A stretch of DNA of 26,257 nucleotides from DASZGL01 sp035938875. GTDB taxonomy: Bacteria > Chloroflexota > Dormibacteria > Aeolococcales > Aeolococcaceae. Positions 14,817 to 21,742 of this stretch are shown here, piece after piece; positions within the stretch are counted from its first letter, which is position 1, and every line of letters begins with the position of its first letter. Under the pieces are notes generated by a model. That model saw only the letters and a program-made list of their open reading frames with translations. It had not been told where the DNA came from and made no database searches. The position numbers and the translations under genes were made by a program. Where the stretch lies: positions 1 to 26,257 of the forward strand of contig DASZGL010000063.1 in the NCBI GenBank assembly GCA_035938875.1, in the 5' to 3' direction.

Positions 14817-14842
14817 CGCCCGTCTCCGTTTTGCATCGTTCG

Positions 14843-15184
14843 ATGCCGAAGATCGTGCTTGAGTGGAGACGCCGGGCGTTGGATTTTCGCGACTTTCTCA
14901 AAGAGCGTTGCCGCGACCGTGGCATCTCACTGCACCGCCTGGCGCTGCTCTGCGACCTCAACCAGATCTACTTCTACCAGGCGGTCAACAAGAACAAGGA
15001 GAACCCGCCGCCCTGGGTGCTGCGACGGGCGGCACCGCATCTCGGTGTCAGCTACGTCGACCTGCTCATCGCCGCCGGTTACCTGCGCGACAGCGACATC
15101 ACCGAGTGGCAGGAGCAGCGCCGCCGCGGCGCGGTGCCGGGGACGCCGACCCGGACCGAGCACGCCGCGACCGCCGGCGTATGA
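14843..15184 (+). CDS. XRE-type helix-turn-helix regulator
   Basis: ATG 14843 gives 113 residues; TTG 14831 would add four. Residues about 12-75 form one XRE/Cro-like domain: LDFRDFLKERCRDRGISLHRLALLC, then the recognition part DLNQIYFYQAVNKNKENP, then WVLRRAAPHLGVSYVDLLIAAGYL. A charged tail (EWQEQRRRGAVPGTPTR) follows. It is small, cytosolic and predicted to bind DNA as a dimer. The stop overlaps the ATG of an ECF sigma factor (ATGA), so the two are co-translated. Physical or regulatory partnership with the sigma factor is plausible but unproven. No anti-sigma factor of the usual membrane type is present. Confidence 0.85.
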   Translation: MPKIVLEWRRRALDFRDFLKERCRDRGISLHRLALLCDLNQIYFYQAVNKNKENPPPWVLRRAAPHLGVSYVDLLIAAGYLRDSDITEWQEQRRRGAVPGTPTRTEHAATAGV

Positions 15185-15882
15185 GCGGTGTGGCCGTCGA
15201 CGTCATCGCGGGGGCGGCACCCGGCTCTGATGGGCGTGTCATGACGGCGGCCGCCGAGGACAGCGCCCTGGTCGCCGCGTTCCGCGGCGGCGACGTGGCT
15301 GCGTTCGAGACCATCTACCGGCTGCATCATCGCTACGTCCAGCTGCAGGCGCGGCGGGTGATCAGTGACGCGCATCGCGCCGAGGACATCGCCCAGGAGG
15401 CGTTTCTGCGACTGGTGCGCCAGCTGCTGACCACCAACGGCGAGATCCGCCTTCGCGCCTGGCTGCACCGGACAACGACCAACCTGGCCATCGACGAGCA
15501 CCGACGCACGCGCACCATGCAGCAGTACCAGGACCACGGATCGCCGATCGACGAGCTGCACAAGACGCTGGAGCATTACGACCAGGGTCACCCCGAGCGG
15601 ATGATCGAGCAGGGTGAGGTGCGCGACACCATCGCCAGGGTCATCGATCACCTGCCGTTGCGCTACCGCCGCATCCTCGCCCTGCGCGAGCTCGAGGGAC
15701 TCGACTACCCGTCGATTGCCGCGGCGATGGAGCTGTCACTGTCGGCTGTCGAGTCGCTGCTCTTCCGCGCCCGGCGGCGGTTCACCGAGGTGTACCAGGA
15801 GCTCACCGACGAACCAGCTCCGTCGCAACGGCGCCGACTGCGGACGCCGCCGCCGACTCCGGTGCGCGCCGCTCGGCCTTGA
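15181..15882 (+). CDS. ECF-type RNA polymerase sigma factor
   Basis: ATG 15181 gives 233 residues; ATG 15241 is a possible internal start. Region 2 spans about 26-112 (LVAAFRGGDVAAFETIY, AEDIAQEAFLRLVRQ, LRAWLHRTTTNLAIDEHRR). Region 4 spans about 148-205 (IDHLPLRYRRILALRELEG, DYPSIAAAMELSLSAVESL, LFRARRRF). Together they are the two-domain ECF layout. About 35 acidic and His-rich residues link them, and a basic Pro/Arg tail ends the protein. It directs RNA polymerase to a specific promoter set. It is coupled at the 5' side to an XRE regulator and at the 3' side to DNA polymerase IV through TTGA, so its regulon may include stress or mutagenesis functions (inference). Confidence 0.92.
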   Translation: MSGVAVDVIAGAAPGSDGRVMTAAAEDSALVAAFRGGDVAAFETIYRLHHRYVQLQARRVISDAHRAEDIAQEAFLRLVRQLLTTNGEIRLRAWLHRTTTNLAIDEHRRTRTMQQYQDHGSPIDELHKTLEHYDQGHPERMIEQGEVRDTIARVIDHLPLRYRRILALRELEGLDYPSIAAAMELSLSAVESLLFRARRRFTEVYQELTDEPAPSQRRRLRTPPPTPVRAARP

Positions 15883-17159
15883 ACCCGGCGACGCCGGTCG
15901 CCCCTGTCAGCTGGGGAGATCAGCGGGGAATCATCCACCTCGACCTCGACGCCTTCTATGCGTCGGTCGAGCAGCTGCGCCGCCCCGAGCTGCGTGACCG
16001 GCCGGTGGTCGTCGGCGGTGCACCGGGACCGGCCGGCTCCGCCATCCGGGCGCGCGGCGTGGTCAGCGCGGCGTCGTACGAGGCGCGACGCTGGGGAGTG
16101 CGCTCGGCGATGCCGCTGGCGACCGCCCTGCGCCTGTGTCCCACCGCGATCGTCGTGCCCGTCGACTTCACCGCCTACCGGGAGGCTTCTGCGCGAGTTT
16201 TTGCCATCGCTCGCAGATACACGCCACTGGTGGAGCCGCTCTCGCTCGACGAGGCGTACCTGGACGTGAGCGGATCGCGCCGTCGCTTCGGCGATCCCGT
16301 GCAGATCGCCACCGACATCCGCGACGCCATCCTCGCCGAGTGCGGTCTGCACGCGTCGTTCGGTGTGGCCACCGGCAAGACGGTGGCCAAGATCGCCTCC
16401 GACCTGCGCAAACCGCGGGGCTTCGTCGTCGTCGTTCCCGGCGACGAGGCGGCGTTTCTGGCGCCGCTTCCGCTGCGCGCGATGCCCGGCCTGGGGCCGG
16501 CGTCGGAACGGGCGCTCGACGGGCTCGGCGTGTCCACCCTCGGTCAGCTGGCGGCGCTGCCGCTCGACGTGGTGCGGCGCCGCCTCGGTGACGCCGCCGG
16601 CACCTCGATCTGGCAGCGCGCTCGCGGGGTGGACAGCAGCGAGGTGACCCTGCCGGGGCGACCGAAGAGCGTCTCCCGCGAGGAGACATTCGCGCACGAC
16701 ATCAGCGACCGTGGTGCGCTCGCGGCGCGCATCCGCGAGCTTGCCGCCGACGTCGGGCACCGGCTTCGCGCCGGCGGCTGGCGAGGCCGTGTCGTCACCC
16801 TCAAGCTGCGCTACGGGGACTTCACCACGCTCAGCCGGCAGGTGTCGCTGCAGGCGTCGACCGACGCCGACCGGCCCATCGCCGCGGCGGCGGCGCGCCT
16901 GCTCGACACCGCGTGGAACAGCGCCCCGGTGCGCCTGCTCGGCGTCGGTGTCAGCGGCCTCGAGGACGCCGGCCAGCTCGACCTGCTCGACCCTGAGCAG
17001 GAGCGCGACAGCCGCCTCGACCGCGTCCTCGACAGTCTTCAGGATCGCTTCGGCGACCACGCCGTGCGTCGCGGCGCTGCCGTCCCGGCGTTGAGCGACC
17101 TCGACTTCCGCAGCGACGACCTGCGCCGGCTCGCCGGAGAAGGCCAGGACTCGCGCTAA
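15879..17159 (+). CDS. dinB: DNA polymerase IV (Y-family translesion polymerase)
   Basis: TTG 15879 overlaps the sigma-factor stop; the product is 426 residues. The palm carries IIHLDLDAFYASVE (metal Asp22) and SLDEAYLDVSGS (Asp124, Glu125). ARGVVSAASYEARRWGVRSAMP is the finger region, and SFGVATGKTVAKIASDLRKP and PGLGPASERALDGLGVSTLGQL (HhH) follow. The little-finger domain begins near SVSREETFAHDI. A beta-clamp-binding motif QLDLL is at about 366-370. The catalytic residues are intact, so an active error-prone polymerase is expected. Being the third gene of a cassette with an XRE protein and an ECF sigma factor is unusual, as dinB is normally alone or under LexA; no LexA box is apparent upstream of the cassette. 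Confidence 0.96.
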   Translation: MNPATPVAPVSWGDQRGIIHLDLDAFYASVEQLRRPELRDRPVVVGGAPGPAGSAIRARGVVSAASYEARRWGVRSAMPLATALRLCPTAIVVPVDFTAYREASARVFAIARRYTPLVEPLSLDEAYLDVSGSRRRFGDPVQIATDIRDAILAECGLHASFGVATGKTVAKIASDLRKPRGFVVVVPGDEAAFLAPLPLRAMPGLGPASERALDGLGVSTLGQLAALPLDVVRRRLGDAAGTSIWQRARGVDSSEVTLPGRPKSVSREETFAHDISDRGALAARIRELAADVGHRLRAGGWRGRVVTLKLRYGDFTTLSRQVSLQASTDADRPIAAAAARLLDTAWNSAPVRLLGVGVSGLEDAGQLDLLDPEQERDSRLDRVLDSLQDRFGDHAVRRGAAVPALSDLDFRSDDLRRLAGEGQDSR

Positions 17160-17162
17160 CCT
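17157..17162 (+). promoter_or_regulatory. -10 box TAACCT overlapping the dinB stop codon
   Basis: TAACCT includes the dinB TAA (17157-17159) and ends 7 nt before GTG 17170. This matches the leaderless spacing seen at larB. Confidence 0.45.
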
Positions 17163-17169
17163 GCGCGCC

Positions 17170-17442
17170 GTGGACCTTCTCGTGTGGACCATCGCTCGCG
17201 GCGACAACGTCGCCCGCGTCTGCGAGGACGGCACCGTGAGCGGTGACGAGGCGCTGGTCGCCGAGCTGCGCGCTCGCCTGGCGCAGTCGATCACCGTGTA
17301 CACGCGCGGCACCGTCGCCGCCGGCGCCGGCGCAACCGCCATCGAGCTCGCACCCGACGACCGCCGCTACGTCGTCGCCCGCATCCGCACGCTCTGCGCC
17401 GAGGATCCCGCCTTCCAGATCGTGGACTGCGACTGGAGGTAG
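17170..17442 (+). CDS. Small hypothetical protein
   Basis: This 90-residue protein from GTG 17170 starts MDLLVWTIARGDNVARVCEDG. A helical middle follows (DEALVAELRARLAQ), then strands (SITVYTRGTVAAGAGATAIEL) and the ending ARIRTLCAEDPAFQIVDCDWR. It is cytosolic with no membrane segment. Codon use resembles the neighbours and the start fits a -10 box at the standard spacing, so it is probably a real gene. I recognise no family. It lies 10 nt after dinB and is convergent with the sigma-like gene at 17475. Confidence 0.65.
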   Translation: MDLLVWTIARGDNVARVCEDGTVSGDEALVAELRARLAQSITVYTRGTVAAGAGATAIELAPDDRRYVVARIRTLCAEDPAFQIVDCDWR

Positions 17443-17474
17443 TGCGGGACGGTTCTTCCGGCTCGCTGTACGTA

Positions 17475-18044
17475 CTACTCCAGGTCGTCGAGGTAGGGGA
17501 GAAGGGTCACGTCGTTGATGGCCCGGGCCTCGGCGAGCATCGCCCAGAGGGTGTCGACGCGCTCCGCGGTCCACTCCAGGAACGCGGCCAGCTCAACGGT
17601 CGTCGGCTCGCGGCCGAGGCGGTGGACCAGCTCGAGCTGCGCCGCCTCCAGCAGCCGGCTGTCGCGCACCAGCGCCTCCTCGCTGCGCTTCGCCTCCTGC
17701 TCGCGCTCCAGCGCAGCGTCGAGGTGGAGGTCGACGATCCGTTTGACGTAGGCGCGCAGCCCCGCGGCGTCGCCGGCACGCGCGGCGTACTCCTCGACCG
17801 CGGTGACCACCGCCACCGAGCCCTCCTGGTAGAGGTCGCCGACGTCCAGTCCGCGGTCGCGCCTGGCCAGGGCGCCGTCGAGGGCGACGCCCAGGTGATG
17901 GCGGATGAGGGTCGCCTCCGCCGGGCCCCGAGGTTCGCGGTGGGCCTCGCCGAGGAGCTCGATCACCGTCTCCTGCTGAAGCGGAGGGTGAGCCCGCACC
18001 TGGGCGGCGATGGCGTCCAGGATGGTGTCGTCGAGCGCTTCCAT
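17475..18044 (-). CDS. Sigma-70-like protein with regions 2 and 3 only
   Basis: This 189-residue protein starts at ATG 18044, whose A is shared with the upstream TGA (TGATG). GLDVGDLYQEGSVAVVTAVEEY resembles sigma region 2.1-2.2, and GLRAYVKRIVDLHLDAALERE resembles region 2.3 but without the aromatic-rich melting residues. LVHRLGREPTTVELAAFLEWT plus AINDVTLLPYLDD matches region 3. A region 4 helix-turn-helix is absent and the protein ends at YLDDLE. It could be a degenerate sigma factor, an RNA-polymerase-binding regulator or an anti-sigma decoy. It is co-translated with an SRPBCC protein. Confidence 0.72.
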   Translation of the reverse strand: MEALDDTILDAIAAQVRAHPPLQQETVIELLGEAHREPRGPAEATLIRHHLGVALDGALARRDRGLDVGDLYQEGSVAVVTAVEEYAARAGDAAGLRAYVKRIVDLHLDAALEREQEAKRSEEALVRDSRLLEAAQLELVHRLGREPTTVELAAFLEWTAERVDTLWAMLAEARAINDVTLLPYLDDLE

Positions 18045-18496
18045 CAGCGCGCGACCGCTGGGTCCTTGCGCTTGAAGCGCGCGGCGAGCTGCTCGACGGC
18101 CCGGGCCACCTCGCGACGGGCGGCACCGACACTGGCCCGCTCCACGGCGCCGCCGATGGGTCCGCCGCCGACCACGTAGGCGGCCACCAGCTCCAGGTTT
18201 GAGCCACCGCCGACCTCGGCGACGGTGATGGTGATGGTCAGGTCGAGCCCGTCCTCCAGCGCGTACACCGCCCGCCGCGGCGGCTCGAGCTCACGGCACA
18301 CCAGGACGCCGCTGAGGTGCCGTCCGATGAGCCCGACCTCGACCGCGTAGCGGGCACCGATGGTGCCGGGCTCGCCGGCGATGCGCCGCAGGCCGCGCAC
18401 CGCGGGCAGCCAATCGGCGTTGTCGAGGTCGGTCGCCGCGGCGAAGGCGTCGGCGGCGGGGACGGGAAGAATGGCGTGGGCGCGGGCCTCGATCAT
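18044..18496 (-). CDS. SRPBCC (START/polyketide-cyclase-like) protein
   Basis: This 150-residue protein starts at ATG 18496. The opening IEARAHAILPVPAADAFAAATDLDNADWLPAV is typical of SRPBCC proteins, where a strand is followed by the P-A-x-x-A-F helix pair. The strands GARYAVEVGLIGRHLSGVLVC, RRAVYALEDGLDLTITITV and NLELVAAYVVGG follow, with a long C-terminal helix (VARAVEQLAARFKRK). These proteins form a hydrophobic cavity that binds lipids or small ligands. It is coupled to the sigma-like protein downstream, which suggests a ligand-sensing pair (inference). A TAACGT box sits 6 nt before the ATG. Confidence 0.82.
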   Translation of the reverse strand: MIEARAHAILPVPAADAFAAATDLDNADWLPAVRGLRRIAGEPGTIGARYAVEVGLIGRHLSGVLVCRELEPPRRAVYALEDGLDLTITITVAEVGGGSNLELVAAYVVGGGPIGGAVERASVGAARREVARAVEQLAARFKRKDPAVAR

Positions 18497-18502
18497 CGGG
18501 CC

Positions 18503-18508
18503 ACGTTA
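18503..18508 (-). promoter_or_regulatory. -10 box TAACGT before the SRPBCC gene
   Basis: On the minus strand TAACGT ends 6 nt before ATG 18496. No ribosome site lies between them, so a leaderless transcript is expected. Confidence 0.45.
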
Positions 18509-18540
18509 TCACCCCGGTCACCCGCGATCGGCGGCGGCAC

Positions 18541-19356
18541 TCAGAACATCAGGGTGGCGTACTCGGCGACAGTGGTGAAGCCGAGGTTGGCGTAGACGGC
18601 GCGCGCGGAGATGTTGAAATGGTTGACGTAGAGGCAGCAGCAGGGAACGTCGGCGAAGAGCGCGCTGCACACCGCGGCCAGTCCGGCGGTGGCGACACCC
18701 CGGTTGCGCCGCGACGGCGCGGTGTACACGCCCTGCAGCTGCGCGGCGTGCGGCGTCCAAGCGCTGAGCTCGGCTTTGAACACCACCTGGTCGCCCTCGC
18801 GCCACAGGTAGCTCCAGCCGCGCTGGACGAGCTGATGCATACGCGCCTTCCAGCCGCCGGGATCGACGGCGAGCGGATCGACGCCCATCTCCTCGTGGTG
18901 CATCGCCGCGGCGGCGACGGTGAGGTACTCGAGGTCGTCGGGGAGAGCGCGGCGTACCTGCGGGCTGGGCGCGACGGCAAGCGAGTCGCGAGGCAGAACC
19001 ATGACCGGCTGGGGGTCGCGCACCTCGCGGGGCGGCGCCGATGCGACCCGCGCGGCCTGCAGCGCGAGCACGTGATCGCGCGGTCCGACCAGCATGCGCG
19101 GCGGGGCCTGCTGGTCGAGAGCGGCTGCCAGCGTCGCCGCAGCGCCGAGGTCGGCAAGCCAGGGGACGACAAGCGCACCGCCGAGGTACACGGCGCGCAG
19201 CCGGCCGCGCTCCTCGACGCCCCACCAGTTGCCGCTGCGCAGACCGTGAAGCCGCAGCTCGCTGCCCAGGTAGACGTTCTGGATCTCGTCATCGGCGAGC
19301 AGGGCGGCGAGGGCTCCGGCGTCGGCGGGGACTAGCCGTCGTGCTGGCTTCGACAT
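18541..19356 (-). CDS. DUF4081-like/GNAT N-acetyltransferase
   Basis: ATG 19356 gives 271 residues; the frame is open further upstream but runs over aroF antisense sequence. The N-terminal half (LVPADAGALAALLADDEIQNVYLGSELRLHG to about 120) looks like the DUF4081 domain found before GNAT domains in high-GC Gram-positives. The C-terminal GNAT domain begins VRRALPDDLEYLTVAAAAMH. It has the acetyl-CoA pyrophosphate loop as LQGVYTAPSRRNRGVATAGLA (Q/R-x-x-G-V/A) and ends LYVNHFNISARAVYANLGF, the usual C-terminal GNAT motif. The acceptor is unknown: protein, peptide or metabolite. It is monocistronic behind a TACGAT box. Confidence 0.85.
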   Translation of the reverse strand: MSKPARRLVPADAGALAALLADDEIQNVYLGSELRLHGLRSGNWWGVEERGRLRAVYLGGALVVPWLADLGAAATLAAALDQQAPPRMLVGPRDHVLALQAARVASAPPREVRDPQPVMVLPRDSLAVAPSPQVRRALPDDLEYLTVAAAAMHHEEMGVDPLAVDPGGWKARMHQLVQRGWSYLWREGDQVVFKAELSAWTPHAAQLQGVYTAPSRRNRGVATAGLAAVCSALFADVPCCCLYVNHFNISARAVYANLGFTTVAEYATLMF

Positions 19357-19363
19357 CGCCGCG

Positions 19364-19369
19364 ATCGTA
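19364..19369 (-). promoter_or_regulatory. -10 box TACGAT before the DUF4081/GNAT gene
   Basis: On the minus strand TACGAT ends 7 nt before ATG 19356, again the leaderless spacing. It faces the aroF promoter about 60 bp away. Confidence 0.45.
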
Positions 19370-19425
19370 GTCACGGGTCGGGGGGAGACGAGCGAGCGCA
19401 TGGCCGGTGTTCGCCGGTGATCTGC

Positions 19426-19431
19426 GAGGAT
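19426..19431 (+). promoter_or_regulatory. Extended -10 candidate TGC-GAGGAT before aroF
   Basis: GAGGAT is preceded by TGC and ends 9 nt before ATG 19441. It keeps A2 and T6 only, so it is weaker than the other boxes, but the position fits. Confidence 0.3.
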
Positions 19432-19440
19432 GTGCGACCC

Positions 19441-20493
19441 ATGCTCATCGTCATGCACGCACACGCCACGCGAGGGGAGATCGACGGCGTCCTCGAGCAC
19501 GTGCGCGCGCACGGCTACGAGCCGATCGAGCTCCCCGGGTCCGACCGCATGGCGATCGGTGTGCTGGGCACGGATCCGCGGTCGATCCAGGACCACGTCG
19601 CCGGTCTGCCCGGGGTGATGGACGCCATACCGGTCAACAAGCCGTACAAGCGCGTCGGTCTCGAGTGGCATCCCCAGCGCACCGTCGTCAGCGTCGGGGC
19701 GGCGCGCTTTGGTGGCGACGAGTTCGTCGTCGGCGCCGGACCGTGCGCAGTCGAGAGCGCGACCCAACTGCTGACCACCGCGCACGCCGTGCGTGATGCC
19801 GGCGCGGTGCTGCTGCGCGGCGGCGCCTACAAGCCGCGCACATCGCCGTATTCGTTCCGCGGCCTCGGCGCAGCCGGGCTCGACCTGCTCGCCATCGCCC
19901 GCGAGGAGACCGGGCTTCCCGTGGTCACCGAGGTACTCACCCCCGCCGACGTCGAACTGGTCGCGGACAAGGCCGACATGCTCCAGGTGGGTACGCGCAA
20001 CGCCCAGAACTTCGCATTGCTCGAGGCTGTCGGCCAGGCGCGACGGCCGGTGCTGCTCAAGCGCGGCCTGAGCAACACCGTGGAGGAGTGGCTGCTCAGC
20101 GCCGAGTACGTCGTCTCCCAGGGGAATCGCGACGTCGTCCTCTGTGAGCGGGGCATCCGCAGCTTCGAGACGGCGACGCGCAACACCCTCGACCTCAGCG
20201 CCGTGCCGCTGGTTCGCTCGCTGTGCCACCTGCCGATCATCGTCGACCCGTCGCACGCCACCGGGCATCGCCACCTGGTGGCGCCGATGGCGCTGGCCGC
20301 GCTCGCTGCGGGCGCCGACGGCGTGCTCATCGAGGTTCATCCCGATCCCGACGAGGCGCTGTCCGATGGCGCCCAGTCGCTGACGCCGCAGCAGTTCACC
20401 GAGCTGATGCAGAGCCTGCGCCGCGTCGCCCCCGCGGTGAGCCGGGTGATCGCCGGCGCCGCGGCCTCGCCGGTGGAGGCCGAGGCCGGCTAG
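19441..20493 (+). CDS. aroF: 3-deoxy-7-phosphoheptulonate (DAHP) synthase, class I-beta
   Basis: ATG 19441 gives 350 residues starting MLIVMHAHATRGEIDGVLEH, the standard N-terminal ferredoxin-like regulatory domain (about 1-70). The catalytic barrel follows: VVGAGPCAVES, LLRGGAYKPRTSPYSFRGLG, VVTEVLTPADVELV, MLQVGTRNAQNFALL, VLLKRGLSNTVEEWL, VVLCERGIRSFE, and IIVDPSHATGHRHLVAPMALAAL. Cys, His, Glu and Asp metal ligands are in place. It joins phosphoenolpyruvate and erythrose 4-phosphate to make DAHP, the entry to aromatic amino acid synthesis. The frame opens at GTG 19417, but only the 19441 start gives the family N-terminus. Its stop is nested with that of the convergent ligase in CTAG. Confidence 0.96.
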   Translation: MLIVMHAHATRGEIDGVLEHVRAHGYEPIELPGSDRMAIGVLGTDPRSIQDHVAGLPGVMDAIPVNKPYKRVGLEWHPQRTVVSVGAARFGGDEFVVGAGPCAVESATQLLTTAHAVRDAGAVLLRGGAYKPRTSPYSFRGLGAAGLDLLAIAREETGLPVVTEVLTPADVELVADKADMLQVGTRNAQNFALLEAVGQARRPVLLKRGLSNTVEEWLLSAEYVVSQGNRDVVLCERGIRSFETATRNTLDLSAVPLVRSLCHLPIIVDPSHATGHRHLVAPMALAALAAGADGVLIEVHPDPDEALSDGAQSLTPQQFTELMQSLRRVAPAVSRVIAGAAASPVEAEAG

Positions 20494-21704
20494 CGGGGCC
20501 CGACCAGGGGGCGGACGGCCACCGCGGTGGTGCTCACTCCGATGACGTTGAGCAGTCGCGGCAGCAGGGCGCTGCTCGCCACGACGTCGCCCGCCGCCGC
20601 GGCACCGGGTGCGTCGACGATACCGTCGAGCACGCGCAGCGCACCGGGCGTGTCGAGGTCGTCGTCGAGCCGCGCGAAGAAGTCCCGCTCGAGCTCATCG
20701 GCGCGCGAACGCTCGTGAGCTGTCGTGCCGCGGATGGCGTCGGTGTAGCGCTGCAGCCGCGCCTCGGCGTCACGGAGCTCGCCGGCCTCGTACGTCCACT
20801 CCTGTCGGTAGTGGTGGGTGTTGAGCAGCAATCGCACCGCGGCGGGCGGCGAGGTGCGCAGCAGATCGCCGACAAAGACGAGATTGCCCAGCGACTTGCT
20901 CATCTTGACGCCATCGAGCTGAGCCATGGCGACGTGCATCCAGTGGCGTGCAAAGGGCACACCGGTCACCGCTTCCGTCTGGGCGATCTCCGATTCGTGA
21001 TGCGGATAGATGAGGTCCTCGCCGCCACCGTGGATGTCGAGCGTGGCACCGAGATGATCCCGGGCCAGCACCGAGCATTCGATGTGCCATCCGGGACGGC
21101 CCGCGCCCCAGGGGCTGTCCCAGCTCGGCTCATCGGCGAGCGAGGGCTGCCAGAGCACGAAGTCGATGGGGTTGCGCTTGCGGGGATCGTCGGGATCGGC
21201 TCCTCGCTCACGGCTCAGCGCGACCATCTCATCGCGGTCGAGACGGCTCAGCGCCCCGTAGCGCTCGAATCGCGTCGCGTCGAAGTACACCCACCCATCA
21301 CGCATGTACGCGTACCCGCCGCGGATGAGCAGCGCGATCCACTCCACCATGGCGCCGACGTGAGCCGAGGCGAGTGGTGCCGCGGTGACAGGAAGGATGT
21401 GGATCGCCGCCATCTCCCTGTCGAATCGTTCCACCTGCTCCTCGACGAGCTGTCGGTAGTCGACAGCGCGCTCGCGGGCGACGCGAAGGATGTCATCGTC
21501 GACATCGGTGACGTTGCGCACGCTGCGGACGTCGTATCCGGCGCTCATCAGCCGGCGGGTGAGCACATCGAAGGTGTGATAGGTGAAGGCGTGGCCGAGG
21601 TGGGAGGCTTCGTAGGGAGTGATCCCGCACACGTACAGCGACACGCTCTGCCCGGCGGACTCGAAATCGCGCACGGCACGAGCCGCGGTGTCGTACAGGC
21701 GCAT
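20490..21704 (-). CDS. MshC/CysS-like cysteine ligase (class I aaRS fold)
   Basis: This 404-residue protein starts at ATG 21704. It has the class I core: YVCGITPYEASHLGHA with HLGH at 35-38, NVTDVDD, and KMSKS at 267-271. Zinc ligands for cysteine discrimination are Cys26, Cys210 (RPGWHIECS), His235 and Glu239 (IYPHHESEIAQ). The CGITPYxxxHLGHA and KRNPIDFVLW patterns and the short C-terminus resemble MshC, the ATP-dependent cysteine:glucosaminyl-inositol ligase of mycothiol synthesis (about 410). True CysS is longer (about 460) with an anticodon-binding domain. It may make mycothiol or a related thiol, or be a short CysS paralogue. A TAGAAT box sits 9 nt before the ATG. Confidence 0.82.
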   Translation of the reverse strand: MRLYDTAARAVRDFESAGQSVSLYVCGITPYEASHLGHAFTYHTFDVLTRRLMSAGYDVRSVRNVTDVDDDILRVARERAVDYRQLVEEQVERFDREMAAIHILPVTAAPLASAHVGAMVEWIALLIRGGYAYMRDGWVYFDATRFERYGALSRLDRDEMVALSRERGADPDDPRKRNPIDFVLWQPSLADEPSWDSPWGAGRPGWHIECSVLARDHLGATLDIHGGGEDLIYPHHESEIAQTEAVTGVPFARHWMHVAMAQLDGVKMSKSLGNLVFVGDLLRTSPPAAVRLLLNTHHYRQEWTYEAGELRDAEARLQRYTDAIRGTTAHERSRADELERDFFARLDDDLDTPGALRVLDGIVDAPGAAAAGDVVASSALLPRLLNVIGVSTTAVAVRPLVGPR

Positions 21705-21713
21705 CGGAACTGG

Positions 21714-21719
21714 ATTCTA
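21714..21719 (-). promoter_or_regulatory. -10 box TAGAAT before the MshC/CysS-like gene
   Basis: On the minus strand TAGAAT ends 9 nt before ATG 21704, giving a leaderless or near-leaderless mRNA. No ribosome site is visible. Confidence 0.55.
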
Positions 21720-21742
21720 CGGGCGCCCAGTCGGGTCCAGAT

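Noticed and set aside
15705..17342. 545-codon open frame antisense to dinB
   Set aside because: Third-position GC bias keeps the opposite frame open; no motif is visible and the sense protein is an intact polymerase IV.
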